Shown here: positions 6,991 through 12,724 of the stretch, piece after piece
Layout: each line of letters starts with the position of its first letter
How positions within the stretch are numbered: the first letter of the stretch is position 1
Origin: Pseudomonadota bacterium
GTDB lineage: Bacteria; Pseudomonadota; Alphaproteobacteria; Rhizobiales; Hyphomicrobiaceae
NCBI GenBank assembly: GCA_023430315.1
Contig: JAEZAW010000253.1
Coordinates: forward strand, 1 to 12,724
DNA: 12,724 nucleotides
Direction of reading: 5' to 3'
The notes under the pieces: generated by a model
Database searches by the model: none
The model's input: only the letters and a program-made list of their open reading frames with translations
What the model was told of the DNA's origin: nothing
Translations under genes and position numbers: made by a program

Positions 6991-6995
6991 GGGTG
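6990..6995 (+). promoter_or_regulatory. Ribosome binding site of gmk
   Basis: GGGGTG runs from the last base of the yicC stop codon, with GGGG 5 nt before the ATG at 6999. It decides the start: the in-frame GTG at 6993 lies inside this site, and the ATG at 7014 has no site of its own. Confidence 0.65.
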
Positions 6996-6998
6996 ACT

Positions 6999-7649
6999 AT
7001 GGCGAGCACTCACATGGCGCGGCGTGGCCTGATGCTGGTGCTCTCGTCGCCATCCGGCGCCGGCAAGACGACATTGGCCAAGGCGCTGCTCTCTGCCGAG
7101 CCGGGACTCATCATGTCCATCTCGGTGACGACGCGCAAGCCGCGCCCCGGCGAGGTCGACGGCAAGGATTACCATTTCATCGATGCGGCGGCCTTCGAGC
7201 GCCTCAAGGAAGCCGGCGAGCTCCTCGAATGGGCGCACGTGCATGGCAATCTCTACGGCACGCCGCGCGGCCCCGTCATGGAGGCGCTGAGTGCCGGGCG
7301 CGATGTGCTCTTCGATATCGACTGGCAGGGCGCGCAGCAGCTCGCAGCCAATGCGCCGGCCGATCTCGTGCGCGTGTTCGTGCTGCCGCCCTCGGCGGCG
7401 ACGCTCGGACAGCGGCTCCATGCGCGCGCACAGGACGGTGCCGATGTAGTGGCGCGCCGGCTCGCGGCGGCGGGCGCTGAGATCAGTCACTGGCCCGAGT
7501 ACGACTACGTCATCATCAACGATGTCGTTGCCGACAGCCTGAATGTCCTGCGCGGCCTGCTCATCGCGGAGCGTCACCGCGGTAGCCGACTGACTGGCCT
7601 GCCTGCCTTCGCGCGCGAGCTGCAGCAGGGACTGAAGGATCAGAATTGA
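6999..7649 (+). CDS. gmk: Guanylate kinase
   Basis: Phosphorylates GMP to GDP with ATP; essential cytosolic step of guanine nucleotide synthesis and salvage. 216 aa from the chosen ATG. The P-loop SSPSGAGKTT is at residues 16-25. The GMP-binding region SVTTRKPRPGEVDGKDYHF (42-60) follows, then EWAHVHGNLYGTP (77-89), the DIDWQG motif (106-111) and RR at 153-154 in the lid region. FVLPPSAATL (127-136) is typical. All expected catalytic blocks are present, so the enzyme should be active. The start was chosen by ribosome-site spacing. The gene is second in the yicC-gmk operon and converges with the membrane operon; the REP-like pair downstream probably ends transcription from both sides. Confidence 0.97.
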   Translation: MASTHMARRGLMLVLSSPSGAGKTTLAKALLSAEPGLIMSISVTTRKPRPGEVDGKDYHFIDAAAFERLKEAGELLEWAHVHGNLYGTPRGPVMEALSAGRDVLFDIDWQGAQQLAANAPADLVRVFVLPPSAATLGQRLHARAQDGADVVARRLAAAGAEISHWPEYDYVIINDVVADSLNVLRGLLIAERHRGSRLTGLPAFARELQQGLKDQN

Positions 7650-7661
7650 GCGCATCGACAG

Positions 7662-7735
7662 TTCGCGCCTACGCCGCGAGCGAGGCCGCAGCCTCGCGCT
7701 CCGCTCGGGGGACACCCCCGAACCCCCGTCTTTTG
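7662..7735 (+). repeat. REP-like palindromic element, copy A
   Basis: A unit of about 74 bp beginning ttcgcgcct and ending near cccccgtcttttg. It contains a 7-bp hairpin GCGAGGC/GCCTCGC (7680-7697, loop CGCA) and a 6-bp hairpin CGGGGG/CCCCCG (7706-7720, loop ACA). The same unit occurs in inverted orientation at 7767-7845 with roughly three quarters of positions identical by eye. It lies just after the gmk stop. Confidence 0.7.
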
Positions 7736-7766
7736 TAGATTTGGAGCGAGCCTCGGGTGCTGCGGT

Positions 7767-7845
7767 CATAAAGGCGGGTGGGTCCGGGAGGGTGTCCCTC
7801 CCGGTAGAGCGCGAGACTTAGTCTCGCTCGCGCCGAAGGCGCGAA
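7767..7845 (-). repeat. REP-like palindromic element, copy B (inverted)
   Basis: Read on the - strand this begins ttcgcgcct and aligns with copy A throughout. It contains a perfect 7-bp hairpin TCGCGCC/GGCGCGA (7828-7844), a 7-bp hairpin GCGAGAC/GTCTCGC (7811-7827) and a perfect 9-bp hairpin CCGGGAGGG/CCCTCCCGG (7784-7804). Stem differences from copy A are compensated on the other arm. It ends 8 bp before the stop of the last antiporter gene, so it could also act in transcript termination or 3'-end protection of that operon. Confidence 0.7.
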
Positions 7846-7853
7846 TGCCCGCA

Positions 7854-9542
7854 TCATCCCATCGCTGCGATCAGCAGGAACGCACCGAGCAGGAAGGTGG
7901 TCCAGAAGGCCATAGTTCCGGTCGGCCACGCACGCCCGAACGTGCCCATCGGACCGTGATGCGTGACCAGCAGATCGTGCAGCCATGCAGCCTTTCTGTT
8001 GATACCACTCACGAGCCGCGTCCAAGCGCCGGCCGTGAGATCGTCGAAACCGCGGGCGAGCCATGCGCCAGGTTGGCGATAGAGCCAGTCGACATCGAGC
8101 GTGATGCCAGGCTGCGGCTTCAGTAAATCGCGCATGAGATAGAAGGCGAGTGCCGCGAACGCGAGAAGCTGCAGCTGGACGAGAACGTGGCTCGCCGTAT
8201 AGGGAACGTAGGTCGCCTGATGCGGCAGCATGACGTACAACCCATCGGGAACAATGCCGATGACCATGCACAGCACCGCCGCGAGTGCCATGGCAATGCG
8301 CATGGATTGCGGTGGCTCTGCAGCGCGGATCCGCTCCCTGGGCGTGCCGAAGAACACGAGCCACGGCAGGCGAAGCCCGGCGTGGAGCACGACGCCGGCG
8401 GAAACGGCCATCAACGCGATCCAGGCGCCGGCAAGATGCTGCTTGGCGGCGGCATCGATGATCATGGACTTCGAGACGAATCCGGACGTGAGCGGGAAAG
8501 CCGCAATGGTCAACGCGCCGATCATGCAGGCGAAGGCTGTAAACGGCATGGCAGCGGCGAGGCCGCCGAGATCGCTCATGCGCGTCTTGCCCGTCTGGCG
8601 CGTCACGCTGCCAGCGACCATGACGAGCAGCGCCGTGTAGATGACGGCCGCGATCGAATGGGCTGCAACACCGTTGAGCGCGAGCGGCGTTCCGATACCG
8701 ACACCCGCAACTTTGATGCCCATCTGGCTGACGATGGCGAATGCGAGAAGCCGCCTGATGTCGTTCTCCAGCGCTGCGTACACGATGCCGTAGACGGCCA
8801 TGACGAGGCCGATCCACACGAGAGCCTCGACGCCTGGAAACGTGCGCATGAGCACGTAGGCAGCCGTCTTCGTCGTGAAGACCGAGAGGAAAACCATGCC
8901 GGACCAGGACGAGGCCGGATAGGCGTCGGATATCCAGGCCCAGAGCGGGGGCGCGCCGGCATTGATGAGAAATCCCGCGAGAATGAGCCAGCGCGGCCAG
9001 GAGTCGGGTTCGAGTGATGTGATCGTTGTGCTGCCCCTCATGGCAATCTCGCCGGCAATGCCGGCCATGAGCAGGACACCGCCGAGGAAATGGACGAGCG
9101 CGTAACGGAATGCTGGCGCATGCGCCTTCTCGCCACCGCAGACGACGATGATGGTCGACGCGATGGCCATGATCTCCCACCACGCGAAGAGCGTGATCCA
9201 GTCGCCGGCAAAAACCACGCCCAGCGCGCCGCCCGCGTAGACAAAGGCAGATGAAAGCTCGAGCGTCGATGAGCGGTCGAGCGCGAAAAGTGCGCCGAGG
9301 AAAGCCGCGAGCGCAAAGACGGCGCCGAAGAGAAGAGCGAGCGCATCGGCGCGGATCGGCGTAAGCGCATAGTCGAGGTAGTTCGCGGAGACAACGCCCG
9401 CCGGTATCTGCCAAACAAGCACAAGCGCGAGCAGTGGAAATCCGAGCAGCACGATCTTGCGCGCAATACCCTGCGTGAAGAGGAGGGCGAGCGCGCCGAC
9501 GAGAAGGGCCGCGGCCGGAGAGGCGATGAGGCTAGTCGTCAT
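7854..9542 (-). CDS. Third MrpD/NuoL-like antiporter subunit, with C-terminal extension and altered channel residues
   Basis: 562 aa polytopic inner-membrane protein of the proton-conducting antiporter family (Mrp, complex I NuoL/M/N, Mbh-type). The TM5 glutamate is present in FAWWEIMAIAS (E123), the TM8 lysine in FTTKTAAYVLM (K225) and the TM12 lysine in SGFVSKSMI (K358). In TM7, where relatives have GxKxxxxPLHxWLP, this protein reads LINAGAPPLWAWISDAYP: Lys is Asn194 and His is Trp201. In TM10 the H-x3-H-x3-K pattern reads H295, A299, T303. From about residue 450 there is a long extension with a likely helical arm (LLKPQPG, DVDWLYRQPG) and a final membrane helix, recalling the lateral arm of NuoL. 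The ATG at 9542 has GGAG 7 nt upstream and overlaps the small upstream gene by 11 bp. It is the last gene of the operon. It could be structural, or conduct ions by a changed route. Confidence 0.85.
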   Translation of the reverse strand: MTTSLIASPAAALLVGALALLFTQGIARKIVLLGFPLLALVLVWQIPAGVVSANYLDYALTPIRADALALLFGAVFALAAFLGALFALDRSSTLELSSAFVYAGGALGVVFAGDWITLFAWWEIMAIASTIIVVCGGEKAHAPAFRYALVHFLGGVLLMAGIAGEIAMRGSTTITSLEPDSWPRWLILAGFLINAGAPPLWAWISDAYPASSWSGMVFLSVFTTKTAAYVLMRTFPGVEALVWIGLVMAVYGIVYAALENDIRRLLAFAIVSQMGIKVAGVGIGTPLALNGVAAHSIAAVIYTALLVMVAGSVTRQTGKTRMSDLGGLAAAMPFTAFACMIGALTIAAFPLTSGFVSKSMIIDAAAKQHLAGAWIALMAVSAGVVLHAGLRLPWLVFFGTPRERIRAAEPPQSMRIAMALAAVLCMVIGIVPDGLYVMLPHQATYVPYTASHVLVQLQLLAFAALAFYLMRDLLKPQPGITLDVDWLYRQPGAWLARGFDDLTAGAWTRLVSGINRKAAWLHDLLVTHHGPMGTFGRAWPTGTMAFWTTFLLGAFLLIAAMG

Positions 9543-9786
9543 AGGTGCTCTCCGGGGCGCGCAGCAGGGAGCCGATCGCGAGGGCGAGCAGGATAAGGCC
9601 GAAGCATGCAAGCGCGCCGAACCACGCGGCAAAGCCGAATGTGCCGTCGATGGCGAAATACCCGTGGTGCGATACGGCGAAGTCGAGCAGCACCAACACA
9701 ATGAGAACGACCAAGGCCGCCTTGCGTATGTCCTTGCCGGTGAGAGTCGTCAACGGTGCCGCGGTAGTCTTTCGCGTGTTGCGCAT
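9532..9786 (-). CDS. Small two-helix membrane protein of the antiporter operon
   Basis: 84 aa, with a basic N-terminus (RNTRKTT) and two probable membrane helices: AALVVLIVLVLLDFAVS (about 23-39) and FGFAAWFGALACFGLILLAL (about 50-69). They are joined by the short loop HHGYFAIDGT. The basic start suggests the N-terminus is cytoplasmic, so both termini would be inside. The loop and second-helix pattern (H-x-F-x-I-D-G-x-F-G-F-x-A-W-F-G) resembles small uncharacterised proteins I recall beside Mrp-type genes in other proteobacteria; I cannot name a family. Translational coupling is clear: GGAGG (9793-9797) lies 6 nt before the ATG, the upstream stop is 2 bp away, and its own end overlaps the next start by 11 bp. 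It is probably an accessory or assembly subunit of the membrane complex, a role comparable to MrpF/MrpG-sized subunits but without clear similarity to them. Confidence 0.8.
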   Translation of the reverse strand: MRNTRKTTAAPLTTLTGKDIRKAALVVLIVLVLLDFAVSHHGYFAIDGTFGFAAWFGALACFGLILLALAIGSLLRAPESTYDD

Positions 9787-9788
9787 CG

Positions 9789-11276
9789 TCAGCCTCCGAC
9801 CATCAACTTGGCGAGTGCGTGAGGAACTTCCGGGAAAAGGAAGAGCCCCACGGTCGCGGCAGCCGTGAACGTGAGCGCGATGACGATCGGCAGCGGCGCC
9901 TCGCCATGATCGTGCGCGGCATCGGCACCGACCGCGTGCGCTGCCGGCTCACGCTCGAAGAAGGCCGTGTAGATGATCGGCAGGAAGTAGGCGGCATTGA
10001 GCAGTGTGCTCACGACGATGATGGCGACGGGCAGCCATTGGCCGGTCTGCATGGCGCCGGTGAGCATGAACCACTTGCCGAGGAAGCCGGCGGTCGGTGG
10101 TAGGCCGATCATGCTGATGGCGCCGATCGCGAATGCGCCCATGGTCCAGGGCATACGCCGCCCGATGCCGGCGAGCTCGCTGATCTCGGTCTTGTGTGCG
10201 GCCGTGTAGATGGAGCCCGCCGCGAAGAAGAGCGTGATCTTGCTCACGGCGTGCGCAGCAATGTGCATCGCCGCGCCGATGGCCGAGATGGGCGTGAGGA
10301 TCGCCGCGGCGAGAATGACGTAGGAGAGCTGCGAGACGGTCGAGTAAGCGAGCCGCGCTTTGAGATTGTCCTGCCTGAGGGCGACAAGCGATGCGGCGAT
10401 CACCGTGAAGCCCGCGGCATAGACGAGCCACGTGCCGGAGCCGGCATAGGCCAGCGTCTCGATGCCGAAGATGTAGACGACGACCTTGAGGATCGTGAAA
10501 ACGCCGGCCTTCACGACGGCGACCGCATGGAGGAGCGCGCTGACCGGCGTCGGCGCCACCATGGCGGCAGGCAGCCAGAAGTGCAGCGGCATGAGCGCCG
10601 CCTTACCGATGCCGAAAGCGAAGAGGGCGAGCAACGCACAGAGCGCGAATGGCGTCGCCTTATTCGCCAGGATGCCGCCTGGCGTGAAGTCGAGCGTGCC
10701 AGCGAGGACCCATGTCCAGGCGATCGCGGGCAGGAGGAGAACCATCGACGTGCCGATCAAGATGAGCAGATAGACGCGGCCAGCGCGGATGGCTTCGCCG
10801 TTCGCCTTGTGCGCGACCAGCGGGTACGTCGAGAGCGTCAGGATCTCGTAGAAGATGAAGAGCGTGAAGAGGCTCTTCGCGAAGGCAATGCCCATAGTCG
10901 CCCATAGCGCGACCGCGAAGCAGACATAGAAACTCGTCTGGCGTGGCTCGTTGTTCCCGCGCATGTAGCCGATGGCATAGACGGACGTGACGAGCCAGAG
11001 GGTTGCCGCAACGAGCGCGAAGAGCATCCCGAGTGGCTCGACGGCAAAGGCGATGTTGAGGCCCGGGACGACGGCGATGTCGATGGCCGCGGGCCGCGCA
11101 CCGGCAAGCACATGTGGCAGCAGGCTCCAGACGGTGAGAGTCAGGGCGCCTGCGGTAGCGAGCGTCACGCTCTCACGAGCATTGGGCGCGCTGTGAAAGA
11201 GCGGAATGAGGAGCGCGCCGATCAGCGGGATCGTCAGCGCGGCCATGACAAGCGTCTCGGGGGCGAGGGCCAGCAT
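9789..11276 (-). CDS. Second MrpD/NuoM-like proton-conducting antiporter subunit
   Basis: 495 aa inner-membrane protein with about 14 hydrophobic segments, full family length. Key channel residues are all present: Glu144 in IFYEILTLSTYP (TM5), Lys225 in GIGKAALMPLHFWLP with His232 (TM7), His250 and Lys256 in LLHAVAVVKAG (TM8), His338/His342/Lys346 in MHIAAHAVSKITLFFAAGS (TM10), and Lys401 in AGFLGKW (TM12). These residues form the proton half-channels and central hydrophilic axis in complex I and Mrp relatives. A His/Asp-rich loop HAVGADAAHDHGEA (447-460) precedes the last helices. I chose the ATG at 11276: it overlaps the upstream stop as TGATG and has GGAGGG 8 nt before it; the in-frame GTG at 11279 is the alternative. 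Together with its neighbours it should form the ion-translocating arm of an Mrp-like complex. Confidence 0.92.
   Translation of the reverse strand: MLALAPETLVMAALTIPLIGALLIPLFHSAPNARESVTLATAGALTLTVWSLLPHVLAGARPAAIDIAVVPGLNIAFAVEPLGMLFALVAATLWLVTSVYAIGYMRGNNEPRQTSFYVCFAVALWATMGIAFAKSLFTLFIFYEILTLSTYPLVAHKANGEAIRAGRVYLLILIGTSMVLLLPAIAWTWVLAGTLDFTPGGILANKATPFALCALLALFAFGIGKAALMPLHFWLPAAMVAPTPVSALLHAVAVVKAGVFTILKVVVYIFGIETLAYAGSGTWLVYAAGFTVIAASLVALRQDNLKARLAYSTVSQLSYVILAAAILTPISAIGAAMHIAAHAVSKITLFFAAGSIYTAAHKTEISELAGIGRRMPWTMGAFAIGAISMIGLPPTAGFLGKWFMLTGAMQTGQWLPVAIIVVSTLLNAAYFLPIIYTAFFEREPAAHAVGADAAHDHGEAPLPIVIALTFTAAATVGLFLFPEVPHALAKLMVGG
9793..9797 (-). promoter_or_regulatory. Ribosome binding site of the small membrane protein
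   Basis: A perfect GGAGG 6 nt before the ATG at 9786, just upstream of the stop codon of the preceding antiporter gene. It supports the reality of this short gene. Confidence 0.75.
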
Positions 11277-12724
11277 CACTTGAGCCCTCCGAGTAGGGCT
11301 TCTGCAACTCGACTGGCGACGCCCGCCGAGAGCTCGGTATCAATACCGAAGTAGATGGAGGCGAACGTGAGCACGAGCATCGGGACCAGCATCATGAAAG
11401 GCGGGTCCTTGGCATTCGCGGGTGCAGGTGCGATCGGGCGGAAGTAGGCGACCTCCACGGCGCGCCCGATGTAGACGAGTGCAATGAGCGAGCTTGCAAC
11501 GATCAGGAAGGCGATCGGCCACAGGCCGGCATCGAGCGCGCCGATAATCAGGTAGTATTTGGAGATGAAGCCGGCCGTGCCCGGCACACCCATGAGGCTC
11601 ATGCCTGCGAAAACGAACGCAGCGAACGTCAGCGGCATGGTCCGCCCGATCCCGCCGAGGTCGTCGAGCTTGATGGTTCCGGCCCGGTACGCGATGGCGC
11701 CGAGCGCGAGGAACAATGCGCCCTTGATGAGGGCGTGATTGAAGAGGTGCACGATGCCGCCCGTCAGGCCCGCCTGGTTCATCAGCGCGATGCCGAGCGT
11801 GATGTAGCCGATCTGCGCGACGGACGAATAGGCAAGCATCCGCTTCAGGTTCGTCTCGTAGACGGCCAGGATCGAAGCGATGAACATCGCCGCGATCGAG
11901 AGCGGGTACAGCACTGCCGAGACTGGCAGCGTCCTGAGATCGATCGCGACGCCATAAACCGAGAAGACGATGCGCAGCAGGAGGTAGACGGCGACCTTGG
12001 TCGCCGTCGCGGCGAGGAAGGCCGTGGCGAACGAGGGCGCGTAGGCATAGGCGTTCGGCAGCCAGACGTGCAGCGGGAAGAGCGCGAGCTTGAGGCTGAT
12101 GCCGACGAAGAGAAAGGCGAGACCGGCGAGCACGGGACGCGGATATGCGGCTGATGCCTCCGCGAGGCGCGCGCCGATATCCGCGAAGTTGAGGCTGCCC
12201 GTGACGAGGTAGAGAAGCCCGACACCGATCACGTAGAAGGTCGCGCCAATGGTCCCGATGATCAGATATTGATAGGAGGCGACGAGCGCGCGGCGATCGC
12301 GACCCGTGGCGATCATGACGTATGTCGAGAGCGACGAGATCTCAAGGAAGACGAAGGCGTTGAAGGCATCGCCCGTGATCGTGATGCCGAGCAGCCCTGC
12401 GAGGCAGAGCAGGTACATGCAGTAGAACCACGCCTGCCTGTCGCCGTCGATCTCGTGCGCGACGCTGCGGCGCGCATAAGGCATCATGATCGCGCTGACG
12501 AGACTGACGAGCATGAGCACGAACGCATTGAGCAGATCGACGCGGTACTCGATGCCGATCGGCGGCGGCCAGCCGCCCATGTGGTAGGAAATCACGCCCC
12601 TGTCGAGCACCTCGACGAGCATCGCAATGGCGATAGGCGGCATCAGCCAGCTTGCGGCGAGCGCGATCATCCATCCGGCGAGACCCCCGCGGACGAACGC
12701 GGCGAGCAACGCACCGATCAGGGG
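11276..12724 (-). CDS. First MrpD/NuoN-like proton-conducting antiporter subunit, 5' end cut by window edge
   Basis: Inner-membrane antiporter-like subunit. The frame is open to the right edge with residues PLIGALLAAF, and the first internal start-like codon is a TTG at 12709, so the true N-terminus lies beyond the window; about 482 residues are visible. The TM5 Glu is in FVFLEISSLSTYVM, the TM7 Lys and His in GISLKLALFPLHVWLPNAYA, and the TM8 Lys in TATKVAVYLLLR. The TM10 pattern is HLFNHALIKGALFLALG, and the TM12 Lys is in GTAGFISKYYL. The set is complete, so it should be competent for ion translocation. By these motifs it is closest to MrpD or NuoN-type subunits. The coding end overlaps the next start (TGATG), so the genes are translationally coupled. 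Upstream partners such as MnhB/MnhC-like subunits would be expected beyond the edge but cannot be seen. Confidence 0.92.
   Translation of the reverse strand, partial: PLIGALLAAFVRGGLAGWMIALAASWLMPPIAIAMLVEVLDRGVISYHMGGWPPPIGIEYRVDLLNAFVLMLVSLVSAIMMPYARRSVAHEIDGDRQAWFYCMYLLCLAGLLGITITGDAFNAFVFLEISSLSTYVMIATGRDRRALVASYQYLIIGTIGATFYVIGVGLLYLVTGSLNFADIGARLAEASAAYPRPVLAGLAFLFVGISLKLALFPLHVWLPNAYAYAPSFATAFLAATATKVAVYLLLRIVFSVYGVAIDLRTLPVSAVLYPLSIAAMFIASILAVYETNLKRMLAYSSVAQIGYITLGIALMNQAGLTGGIVHLFNHALIKGALFLALGAIAYRAGTIKLDDLGGIGRTMPLTFAAFVFAGMSLMGVPGTAGFISKYYLIIGALDAGLWPIAFLIVASSLIALVYIGRAVEVAYFRPIAPAPANAKDPPFMMLVPMLVLTFASIYFGIDTELSAGVASRVAEALLGGLK
11285..11290 (-). promoter_or_regulatory. Ribosome binding site of the second antiporter gene
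   Basis: GGAGGG 8 nt before the ATG at 11276, inside the end of the preceding gene. It supports the ATG start in the TGATG overlap. Confidence 0.7.

Noticed and set aside
7669..9414. 581-codon open frame on the - strand
   Set aside because: It is a shifted-frame shadow of the third antiporter gene, very rich in Arg/His/Cys, with no hydrophobic segments or motifs, and it runs through the REP-like region.
7854..12724. Ordinary respiratory complex I (nuoL-nuoM-nuoN)
   Set aside because: The gene order and small inserted protein do not fit, the third subunit lacks residues that NuoL, M and N all keep, and no nuoJ/K follows. Only the sequence beyond the edge could finally exclude it.
1..12724. 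CRISPR array, tRNA, rRNA or insertion sequence
   Set aside because: I saw no regularly spaced direct repeats, no tRNA-like cloverleaf and no transposase-like protein. The only clear repeats are the inverted pair at 7662-7845.

Overview
The window looks like chromosomal DNA of a GC-rich alphaproteobacterium, most likely of the Hyphomicrobiales. The RpoH protein is of the alphaproteobacterial type and carries the 'QKKLFFNLR' RpoH box. yicC and gmk are paired as is common in that class, and the codons are strongly G/C-ending on both strands. This is inference from protein style; no rRNA or marker gene is present.

Layout, left to right. (1) The 3' part of a dual-specificity/tyrosine phosphatase-like gene, cut by the left edge. 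(2) A 325-bp leader with several small hairpins, then rpoH (heat-shock sigma factor) on the + strand, ending at a strong hairpin terminator. (3) Four genes on the - strand that read as one operon from about 5850 down to 1689: a luciferase-like (LLM) flavin monooxygenase, the alpha and beta halves of a split thiamine-diphosphate decarboxylase of the sulfopyruvate/phosphonopyruvate decarboxylase type, and a type I Baeyer-Villiger monooxygenase. (4) A divergent + strand pair, yicC (endoribonuclease family) and gmk (guanylate kinase). (5) A 204-bp convergent intergenic region holding two inverted copies of a REP-like palindromic element. (6) A - strand membrane operon that enters from beyond the right edge: three MrpD/NuoL-M-N-type antiporter subunits, with a two-helix small membrane protein between the second and third.

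How the genes work together. The four-gene operon looks like a small oxidative pathway for an unidentified organic substrate: reduced-flavin monooxygenation, Baeyer-Villiger oxidation of a ketone, and decarboxylation of a 2-oxo acid. No transporter or regulator is visible beside it. The membrane operon probably encodes the proton/cation-translocating arm of an Mrp-like complex. Its first two antiporter subunits keep the full set of channel lysines, histidines and glutamate. The third has lost the central TM7 lysine (Asn instead) and the TM10 lysine (Thr instead), and carries a long C-terminal extension. That partly degenerate three-antiporter arrangement, together with the small partner protein, is the most interesting system here. 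Next are the uncharacterised oxidative operon and the REP-like inverted pair, whose stems show compensatory changes.

Limits: both edges cut a gene, so the first phosphatase residues and the N-terminus and upstream partners of the antiporter operon are not visible. Promoter calls are by eye and weak.
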